NCBI GenBank assembly: GCA_947165685.1
Contig: CAMVBK010000028.1
Location: 1 to 42,086, forward strand
From: F23-D06 sp947165685
GTDB lineage: Bacteria; Bacteroidota; Bacteroidia; Bacteroidales; WCHB1-69
Direction of reading: 5' to 3'
Length of the DNA stretch: 42,086 nt
Made by a program: the position numbers and the translations under genes. Of this stretch, positions 7,802-14,404 are shown in pieces. Within the stretch, counting starts at the first letter, position 1, and each line of letters begins with the position of its first letter. Under the pieces are notes generated by a model. That model was not told the DNA's origin, did no database searches, and saw nothing but the letters and a program-made list of their open reading frames with translations.

Positions 7802-9676
7802 CTATTGATAGTCGCGGATTCGAATCACCCACGCATTCTCCAGCCTCTCCAATTTTTCGGGGGCAATGCTGGAGAAATCGATGGTGACGGTTCCTTTCTT
7901 GTCCTGTTTCCACTTCAACATGTTGTACCTTACCCCTTTGAACCCTTGGAAGTCCACCTCCTCTTCCGTTCCTAAGAGGATCATGTCCGCCTTGGGGTTC
8001 AGCTTGGGCATGTTCTGAATGACCAACGGCGCGAGTTGGCTCGGACGCTCGAACTCGATGATGTATAGGTTGTTGTCCTTGGTGGTGAAGCAGCGGGTGG
8101 TCTTCTCCCAGAAGACCTTGCCGGTCCAGTCTGCTCGCACCGGCTCGAACGCGCCGCCGTTTACGCTCCATTTCAGCGAGGCGGTAGCCTCCAGGTCGTT
8201 TTCCTTGAATAAAGCCAGCATTGTGATACTGTTGCCTTTTTGAAGGTCCAGCGTTGCCGTGTCACAGCCCGGTCCGTTGCCGCTTTTTCTCGACAGCAGC
8301 GACATTGGGATGCCGTTCATGCAATATACTTTCATGGTGTCGTCTGCCGATGCTGTAAACGTGTATCTTCCATCCTCGGGAATTGTCACTATTCCGTTCC
8401 ATTGTATTTGGAAGTTGTCGGTGCTCACGCCCCGCATCGGCGCATTACGCACCCAGTCGAAGTCGATGCTCTCCGTTGGCGGCAATTCCGCTGAGGTTTT
8501 CTCGCGCTGGCACGGAATCTTATACGGTCTTGTGCCGTAAATCGCCTCGCCGTTGATTTTCAGCCAGTTGCCGAGACTCTTTAGCCGTTCCTGCTGGATG
8601 AGCGGGATGGTGCCGTCGGCGTAGGGGCCCACGTTGAGGGTCATGCCGCCGCCGTGCGCTACCAGCTCTACGAAATGCTGGATCAGTTCCTTGTCAGTGA
8701 GGTAGTTGTCGAGATCCTCGTTGCGGTTCAATCCGAAGCTGCGTCCGAAGCCGCGGCATTCGGCCCAGGGCACCTCCGTGTTGGCGATGCCTGCGCTGTA
8801 CTCGGGCGTGAGGAAGCCGTGCTTCGTGCCGTTGCCCCAGCGGTTGTTCACAATGGCATCGGGACCCACGGTGTTGTAGTACCAGCTGATCAACTCCTGC
8901 GAACGCAACTGCTCCGCCGTGTTGTTCCAGTCGCCGTCGGAGAAGAGGAGGTCGGGCTTGTAACGGCTCACCAACTCCTTGAACTGCGGCACCATGTAGT
9001 TGTCCACGTAGTCGCCGATTTCGTTGTCGGGATCGACCATCCAGATGTGGCGCGGGTTCGACCACTCGGGCAGCGAGTAGTAGAAGCCCATGCGAAGTCC
9101 GTTGTCGCGCACGGCATGGGTCAGCTCCTCCACAATGTTGCGCTTAGGACCGCTCACCACACTGTTCCATTCGGGTTGGAACTTGCTGTCCCATAGACAG
9201 TAACCATCGTGGTGCTTGGTGACCAACACTACGTAGTTCGCGCCGGCATCCTTGAACATCTTAGCCCACTCGTCAGGATTCCAAAGTTCTGCGTGCCAAT
9301 ATTTTGTGAGCTCCTTGTATTGGTCGAAAACGGGCTTGGTGGTGTCGGCGTAATAGCTCATGATGCGTGTCCGCTCCGGCACTTTCTGCATGAGCCCGCG
9401 ATAGAACCACTCGCCGTAGCCCTCTTTGGAGGCGTATGCGGGCACGGAGTAGAGTCCCCAGTGGATGAAGATGCCGAGTTTCGCGTCTTGGAACCACTGC
9501 GGGTAGCCACGTTGGTTGAGGGATTCCCAGGTGGGTTGGACTTGGGCCTGCGTCGCTAATCCTGCCAGGATGAGCATGATGAGGGTCGCGCCCCACACTG
9601 CGCTGCGCTTGTGTGTGGTTATTTGCACTTCGTGCGTTTTGCCCCTCCGGGGCTGCTTAAGGAAGATGTTTTTCAT
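7802..9676 (-). CDS. Alpha-L-fucosidase (GH29) with PA14-like domain, secreted
   Basis: 624 residues from the ATG at 9676. This ATG shares one base with the nqrA stop (TAATG), so translation is probably coupled. A basic N-region of about 25 residues precedes the hydrophobic signal segment (AVWGATLIMLILAGLATQAQ). The GH29 barrel follows with WFQDAKLGIFIHWGLYSVPAY, VLVTKHHDGYCLWDS and LLFSDGDWNN, whose first Asp (about residue 247) is the expected nucleophile. The segment near 410-520 (IPEDGRYTFTASADDTMKVY) resembles a PA14 carbohydrate-binding domain. The enzyme should release terminal L-fucose outside the cytoplasm, from host mucin or plant glycans. Its place directly behind nqrA is unusual. 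Confidence 0.93.
   Translation of the reverse strand: MKNIFLKQPRRGKTHEVQITTHKRSAVWGATLIMLILAGLATQAQVQPTWESLNQRGYPQWFQDAKLGIFIHWGLYSVPAYASKEGYGEWFYRGLMQKVPERTRIMSYYADTTKPVFDQYKELTKYWHAELWNPDEWAKMFKDAGANYVVLVTKHHDGYCLWDSKFQPEWNSVVSGPKRNIVEELTHAVRDNGLRMGFYYSLPEWSNPRHIWMVDPDNEIGDYVDNYMVPQFKELVSRYKPDLLFSDGDWNNTAEQLRSQELISWYYNTVGPDAIVNNRWGNGTKHGFLTPEYSAGIANTEVPWAECRGFGRSFGLNRNEDLDNYLTDKELIQHFVELVAHGGGMTLNVGPYADGTIPLIQQERLKSLGNWLKINGEAIYGTRPYKIPCQREKTSAELPPTESIDFDWVRNAPMRGVSTDNFQIQWNGIVTIPEDGRYTFTASADDTMKVYCMNGIPMSLLSRKSGNGPGCDTATLDLQKGNSITMLALFKENDLEATASLKWSVNGGAFEPVRADWTGKVFWEKTTRCFTTKDNNLYIIEFERPSQLAPLVIQNMPKLNPKADMILLGTEEEVDFQGFKGVRYNMLKWKQDKKGTVTIDFSSIAPEKLERLENAWVIRIRDYQ
9625..9653 (-). repeat. 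Paired GC palindromes inside the fucosidase N-region
   Basis: Two adjacent inverted repeats, GCAC-ttc-GTGC (9625-9635) and GCCCC-tcc-GGGGC (9641-9653), lie in the codons for the unusually long basic N-region of the fucosidase signal peptide. This looks like a small palindromic repeat inserted in frame. Confidence 0.5.
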
Positions 9677-11019
9677 TATTTTGTCTGTATTCGTAATTCG
9701 AGAAGTGCGTTCTCGACAATTTGTTGCCATTCCTTTTTTGAGGGGCAGACGAGCTCGCTGAGGGCGAAGTCCTCGCTGTCAACTTCGTAGATGCCGAGGG
9801 CTTCCATCTGCTCGATGTCCTTGATTTCGCAGGCCTTGAGCAGTTGAAGCGGCATCAGGTCAAGGGGGAAGACCTTGTCATAGACATCGGTCATCATGAC
9901 GGCGCGGCGGCCGCCGTGGAGCGAGGTGTTGACCTCGTATGTGCGTTTGGGCGTGAGCCACGACAGGAACGTGTGCGAGAGACTCCATTTCTTCAGTCCC
10001 GGCAGCAGCCATCCGAGAATTTCCCGTTTGCCGCCCTCTGCGACGACCGTAAGCTGCCGATCGTGGAAGGCGAGGGTGGGGTAGTCGCCCAACCTGCTGC
10101 CGTTCAGCACGCTGCCGCTGATGCCGCGGACATTCTCCTGATTGAGGTTGCCGACGAGTAATGTGGACAAGTCCGCGCCGTAAATCGTGTGGAAGTAGCC
10201 GGTGCTCTTGACGGCAGGACCCGTCAGCGCGACGGTTTTCTGGAACTGCAATGTGTGTTCCATGAAGAAGCGGCCGATACGGGCGACTTCTTGCGGATCG
10301 ATATACCACACTGTTTCGCCTTTGTCGAGCGGGTCGATGAAGTGGATGTGCGTGCCTACGTTGCCGGCAGGGTGCGGTCCGGTGAAATAGTGCTTCTCAA
10401 TATGTTCGATGTTTTCAAATATTTGGTTGTCAACGCCTTCGTGCATGCAAAGATGTACGGGAACGTCGCCTGCCGCCCGTTGCAGAATGCCTACGCCGTG
10501 CCGGAAATGCTCCCCTTCGCCTCGTAGCAGCACGTTGAAGTCCGGGGCCAGCGGGTTGGAGTCGAAGCAGGGGATGAAGAGGGCTTTCGGCGAGCTGTCG
10601 GGGCTGGGAATGGTGGAGAAGGGCCGCTGTCGCAGGCAGGGCCAAAGACCGTGCCGTAGCAGCAAATTACGGATTCCGTCGCGGTCGGTGGGCTTGTTGA
10701 AATCCAGGTTGGCCTCTGTGGGCGCGTCTGTGTCGCGGGTGATTGTCACGGCCTCGATGGCGCGTTTCTCGCCACGCACAACGGCCTTCACGGTGCCGTT
10801 CACGGGCGAAACGATCACGATTCGCTCGTCCTGCTTGTCGCAGAACAGCGGTGTCCCGACGCGCACGGGGTCGCCCTCCCGCACTTCGAGCTTCGGCTTC
10901 AGCCAGCGGAAATCGGCCGGCCGGATATGGAACGTCTCCGGCAGGGTGAAAGGTAGTTCGCGGTCAGGTGCGGCACCTGAAATCTTCAGGTCCAATCCTT
11001 TGGTGATTTTAATGCTCAT
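9676..11019 (-). CDS. nqrA: Na+-translocating NADH:quinone reductase subunit A
   Basis: 447 residues from the ATG at 11019 (MSIKITKGLDLKISGAAP); an in-frame TTG six bases upstream is less likely. Normal NqrA length, with the N-terminal GLDLKISG and FRWLKPKLEVREGDPV barrel-sandwich region, a middle Rossmann-like part (LFIPCFDSNPLAPDFN, VHLCMHEGVDN) and the conserved C-terminal region (MPLQLLKACEIKDIEQMEALGIYEV). NqrA is the cytoplasmic subunit of the sodium-pumping NADH:quinone reductase. The stop overlaps the fucosidase start. Directly upstream is an octamer repeat array that abuts the start codon. The remaining subunits nqrC-F are not in the window. Confidence 0.95.
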   Translation of the reverse strand: MSIKITKGLDLKISGAAPDRELPFTLPETFHIRPADFRWLKPKLEVREGDPVRVGTPLFCDKQDERIVIVSPVNGTVKAVVRGEKRAIEAVTITRDTDAPTEANLDFNKPTDRDGIRNLLLRHGLWPCLRQRPFSTIPSPDSSPKALFIPCFDSNPLAPDFNVLLRGEGEHFRHGVGILQRAAGDVPVHLCMHEGVDNQIFENIEHIEKHYFTGPHPAGNVGTHIHFIDPLDKGETVWYIDPQEVARIGRFFMEHTLQFQKTVALTGPAVKSTGYFHTIYGADLSTLLVGNLNQENVRGISGSVLNGSRLGDYPTLAFHDRQLTVVAEGGKREILGWLLPGLKKWSLSHTFLSWLTPKRTYEVNTSLHGGRRAVMMTDVYDKVFPLDLMPLQLLKACEIKDIEQMEALGIYEVDSEDFALSELVCPSKKEWQQIVENALLELRIQTK

Positions 11020-11020
11020 G

Positions 11021-11065
11021 TTCAAGGTTCAAGGTTCAAAGTTCAAGGTTCAAAGTTCAAAGTTT
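11021..11065. repeat. Octamer tandem repeat abutting the nqrA start
   Basis: Degenerate 8-bp units (TTCAAGGT / TTCAAAGT on the plus strand) begin two bases from the nqrA ATG and fill the ribosome-binding and leader region. A change in copy number would alter nqrA leader length and spacing. Confidence 0.9.
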
Positions 11066-11106
11066 AACAAGTAAAAGTCAATGTCAAGTAGCATGAATAA
11101 TTCGGT

Positions 11107-11544
11107 TTAGATGTTTAGCATCGTGAAGAGTCCGGCAACGGCCATGTAGCGGAGGCCTTTGCCAAGGAACATGAGGACGGTGGTCGGCAAAACGCGGGTG
11201 CGCACCAGTCCCAAAGCCACGGCGATGACATCGCCGATGACGGGCAACCAGGCGAGCAACGCGGCGAAGCAGCCGTACTTTTCGACTTTTTGATGCGCTT
11301 TGGCGAGTTTTTCCTCCTTGATTTTCAGATACTTCTCTATCCATGACCATTTGCAAAGCCATCCTAAGAGATAGCAGGTCATGCCGCCGATGGTGTTGCC
11401 GAGCGTGGCCACGAGAATGACTGTCCACGGCGAATAGTCGAGCAGCAACGCACCCGTCAGCAGGGCCTCCGACGAAAAGGGGATGATGGTGGCCGACAGC
11501 AGGCAGCCGATAAAGAGTCCGAAAAGTCCGAGCCGTTCCAGCAT
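11107..11544 (-). CDS. yqaA: YqaA-family (VTT/SNARE-associated) membrane protein
   Basis: 145 residues, typical for the small YqaA branch of the DedA/VTT superfamily. Four hydrophobic segments and the family features FIGCLLSATIIPFSSEALLTGALL, GNTIGGMTCYLLGW and LLAWLPVIGDVIAVALGLVR are visible. The homologous DedA proteins act in envelope lipid or undecaprenyl-phosphate transport, but the small YqaA group has no settled role. The ATG follows the mscS-family stop with no gap (TAAATG), so the two are almost certainly translated from one message. Confidence 0.88.
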   Translation of the reverse strand: MLERLGLFGLFIGCLLSATIIPFSSEALLTGALLLDYSPWTVILVATLGNTIGGMTCYLLGWLCKWSWIEKYLKIKEEKLAKAHQKVEKYGCFAALLAWLPVIGDVIAVALGLVRTRVLPTTVLMFLGKGLRYMAVAGLFTMLNI

Positions 11545-14157
11545 TTATGCTTTCTTCTCGTTGTCTTGGGGTACGCTGGCGTTCAGTTCTTCGCTGCCGA
11601 AAGTGCGTTTTTGGGGCATTTCCACATGACGAATGTAGATATCCTGCTGCGGGAAAGGAATTTCTATATGGTTGCTATTCAGAGTGTTGTAGATGATTTC
11701 CTTGATCTGGGCCACCACGGCGGCCTTGTCTTCCACCAGAATCCAGCACACGATATAGAGGTTGACGCTGCTGTCGCCGAAGTCGTCGAACACCACCGAG
11801 AAGCCCTGCTTGTTATCGACGGAGTATTTGCCGGCGCTGTTCTTGGCGATCAGCGGCTGGAGGCTCTTGAGCAGCATCTGGCGTACTTTCTCCACATTGA
11901 CGCCGTAGGCCACGCCCACGGGGATTTTCACCAGCACGTAGCCGTGGTTGCGCGTCAGGTTCTTGAAGTTCTTGCTGAAAAGGGTGGCATTCTGGAAGGC
12001 GATCACGCTGCCGTCGAGGGTCACAATCTGCGTGCTTTGGTAGTTGATGCTATCGACCCTGCCCTGCACGCCGTCGCACTCGATGTAGTCGCCCACGCGC
12101 AGGCGCCCCGTCATGAGCGAGATGCCATAGACGAAGTTCTCCAACAGGTCTTTCATGGCGAAACCGAGACCGGTGGCCAAGCCCGCCATCACGATGGAGA
12201 TGCCCTTGCCAGAGACCTTCAGAATCAACATGCAGAGGATGAGGTACAGTCCCCACACCAGGATGGATATGACGTTGTTGATCAGGGTGGCGTTGTTCAT
12301 GCCGTGATCCACCTTCTTGCGGCGCTTGCGGAGCATCTTGTAGAAGGCGCGGATGGCATAGTGCAGGTAGCGGAACAGGAAGAAGAGCTCCAGTGCCAGG
12401 CACATCTTGAAGAGCGACAACTCGATGATGCCGGGTCTGTTGAGGAAGACGTAGCGGAAGATTTCGCGGCAGAGGGCCGACATCTCGAAGATGCGGGTTG
12501 CCCAATAGACGCTGGCCGGCACAGAGAGGACGGCCAGGATGGGCAGCAACGCCTTGAAGAGGAAATCGTAGAACCAGGTCTGGCCGATGAACTCGCCTTT
12601 GGCCATTCGGGGCTGCATCTTTTGGAACTGTTTTTTCAGGTCGGCCTTGTCGTTCGCCGTCTCGCCCTTGGACTTGAGGATTTTGCGTGTGAGGCGATAC
12701 TGTTCGTACCATTTTGCGATGTCGTAGAAGCAGGTGATGGTCTGGATGGCGGCCAGCTGGATCATCCACCAGGTCATGATCTGCACGGCCAAGAGTACGT
12801 ATCCGACCCAGGAGGCCACGCAGGAGACGATCATCACGATGAGGGAGATGACGGTATAGACCATGTCGCTGTCGGGCAGTTTGGCGATTTTGCGCTTCAT
12901 CACGTAGAACTGCCATACGGTGAACGCCAGCATGACAGGCGGATAGATTATATTTACCAAATTGTTAGGTATCAATATGATGCGGCACACTATAACGAGG
13001 AAGGCCATGCCGATGAACGGGGTGTAGGAGCGCACGCCGGCGCGGATCTGGCTGTCGTCGAGGCGGATGAGCAGGGAGACGAGGATCACCTCCACGAGCC
13101 AGGCGAAGAAGGTCATCAGCTGGATGGCCATGAGCACGAAGTTCTGCGTCACGAAGAAGTGCGCGACGGCGATGGAAATGGCGAAGATGGCCACGCCGCA
13201 GGCAAGGGTGACGAAAGGCCGCTTGTGGTTGTCCTTGAAATGTTCGCGCCATCTCTTTGGCAGCAGCCAGCGCATGGCCGCGTAGCTGAGCAGGCTGGCG
13301 ATGATGATGTAGGTCAGCATGAAGACGCTGATGCTGAGAATTACCGGGCCGCGCCATTCCGACTTCTGGCTGAAGGCTTTGTAGCGGTCGTTGGCATCCT
13401 TCTTGGCGAGGGCGGCGTGCCAGCGGAACCGCTTGAGCGTCTGGAAATAGTTGTTCCCGTTCACGAAGATGTTTTTCTGGATGGCCTCGTATTTCGACAG
13501 GGCGTAGGCGTTGAGCTTGCCCATGCGTTCGGTCACCTTTTCGTAGTGCTCTTGGTCGAGTTCCACGTTTTCGAGCATCTTTTTGTAGTTGTCGCGGAGT
13601 GCGGTGGCGTATTCCACGCATTTTTCGCGGTCTTCAAGTGCCTGCTCGTCAAGGATGTAGAGGTTCTTGGTGGCGGTGTCCAACAGCACTTTGGGGAGGG
13701 CGGCGCGGATGGAGTCGGGCAGCCCGCCTAGTTCGCCGTTGGGCAGCATCCGGGGCGGCAGGTTCTGCAGGGTTTTGATGAGGGCATCGTAGCGCTCGAT
13801 TTCGCTGTTGATGCGCTCCTTCATCTTGTCGTAGGGCGCGTGGTAGAGCTTGAGGTTGCGGTATTGTTCGGTGGCCGCTTGGCAGGCGTAGGCCATGTCG
13901 AGGGTGAAGTCGGCGTTCTGCGAGTACAGCATCAGGGCTATCTGGTTGCTGTTCTGCATCATGCGCACGAGGCGGGAGTGCTGCTCCACGTTGCGGCTCT
14001 CGAATCGGGCCATCATGGCCTTCTGTTCGTTGTAGGCTTGCGTCAGCTCGGCGCGGAGCACGCCCAAGGTCTGCGGCAGGTCTTTCTCCTTGAGCACCGC
14101 CTGGGCCTGGAAAACCGTCAGCACGGTGATGGCGATGAGTATGAATGTTTTTTTCAT
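11545..14157 (-). CDS. Large MscS-family mechanosensitive channel
   Basis: 870 residues. A signal sequence (1-20) is followed by a periplasmic helical domain of about 250 residues, a multi-helix membrane region (about 275-650) and the MscS core: the pore helix AGLATGLGFAMKDLLENFVYGI near 655-680, the beta domain (VGDYIECDGVQGRVDSINYQST) and the C-terminal alpha/beta domain. The architecture resembles MscK/MscM-like channels, in which the extra domains surround a standard heptameric pore that opens on membrane tension during hypo-osmotic shock. A TATCTTTG box lies 23 bases upstream. The YqaA gene follows immediately. Gating specificity cannot be predicted. Confidence 0.92.
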   Translation of the reverse strand: MKKTFILIAITVLTVFQAQAVLKEKDLPQTLGVLRAELTQAYNEQKAMMARFESRNVEQHSRLVRMMQNSNQIALMLYSQNADFTLDMAYACQAATEQYRNLKLYHAPYDKMKERINSEIERYDALIKTLQNLPPRMLPNGELGGLPDSIRAALPKVLLDTATKNLYILDEQALEDREKCVEYATALRDNYKKMLENVELDQEHYEKVTERMGKLNAYALSKYEAIQKNIFVNGNNYFQTLKRFRWHAALAKKDANDRYKAFSQKSEWRGPVILSISVFMLTYIIIASLLSYAAMRWLLPKRWREHFKDNHKRPFVTLACGVAIFAISIAVAHFFVTQNFVLMAIQLMTFFAWLVEVILVSLLIRLDDSQIRAGVRSYTPFIGMAFLVIVCRIILIPNNLVNIIYPPVMLAFTVWQFYVMKRKIAKLPDSDMVYTVISLIVMIVSCVASWVGYVLLAVQIMTWWMIQLAAIQTITCFYDIAKWYEQYRLTRKILKSKGETANDKADLKKQFQKMQPRMAKGEFIGQTWFYDFLFKALLPILAVLSVPASVYWATRIFEMSALCREIFRYVFLNRPGIIELSLFKMCLALELFFLFRYLHYAIRAFYKMLRKRRKKVDHGMNNATLINNVISILVWGLYLILCMLILKVSGKGISIVMAGLATGLGFAMKDLLENFVYGISLMTGRLRVGDYIECDGVQGRVDSINYQSTQIVTLDGSVIAFQNATLFSKNFKNLTRNHGYVLVKIPVGVAYGVNVEKVRQMLLKSLQPLIAKNSAGKYSVDNKQGFSVVFDDFGDSSVNLYIVCWILVEDKAAVVAQIKEIIYNTLNSNHIEIPFPQQDIYIRHVEMPQKRTFGSEELNASVPQDNEKKA

Positions 14158-14179
14158 GTACTATCCGTTTTTGAGGCGG

Positions 14180-14187
14180 CAAAGATA
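14180..14187 (-). promoter_or_regulatory. Bacteroidota -7 box for the mscS-family gene
   Basis: TATCTTTG on the minus strand, 23 bases before the start codon at 14157. The tandem repeat array starting at 14194 occupies the position where a -33 element would lie. Confidence 0.7.
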
Positions 14188-14193
14188 CAATTT

Positions 14194-14256
14194 TTAGGTT
14201 AATGGGTTAGGAGGTTTAGGAGGTTTAGTAGGTTTAATAAGTTTAGTAAGTTTAGC
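14194..14256. repeat. 9-bp degenerate tandem repeat (GGTTTAGTA)
   Basis: Six or seven imperfect copies of a 9-bp GTTTAG-containing unit lie directly upstream of the mscS -7 box. A second short array of TTAGTTCTCA/GTTCTCAGC type follows at about 14279-14307. Confidence 0.85.
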
Positions 14257-14314
14257 TCACGGAAAAGAAGCCTTCTGCTCTTAGTTCTCAGTTCTCAGCT
14301 CTTAGAACCTGAAA

Positions 14315-14346
14315 CCCAAAAAGGGAGCCCTTTCCGGACTCCCTTT
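14315..14346 (-). terminator. Rho-independent terminator of the first giant adhesin
   Basis: On the minus strand an 11-bp stem (AAAGGGAGTCC / GGGCTCCCTTT, with one G-U pair) closes a GGAAA loop and runs into a T-tract. It lies about 60 bases after the stop codon. Confidence 0.85.
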
Positions 14347-14385
14347 ACAATTGTCATAAAGAATTTACGTAAGATTCGCGAGATT

Positions 14386-14401
14386 CGCGGAGACCTCCGC
14401 G
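14386..14401 (-). other. GC hairpin directly after the stop codon
   Basis: CGCGGAG-ac-CTCCGCG forms a perfect 7-bp stem, three bases after the stop of the first giant gene. The same hairpin sits at the same place after the second giant gene (23778-23793). Confidence 0.7.
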
Positions 14402-14404
14402 CGA

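Noticed and set aside
11566..13731. 721-codon plus-strand ORF
   Set aside because: Antisense shadow of the mscS-family gene; the product is rich in His, Asp, Glu and Val with no domain.
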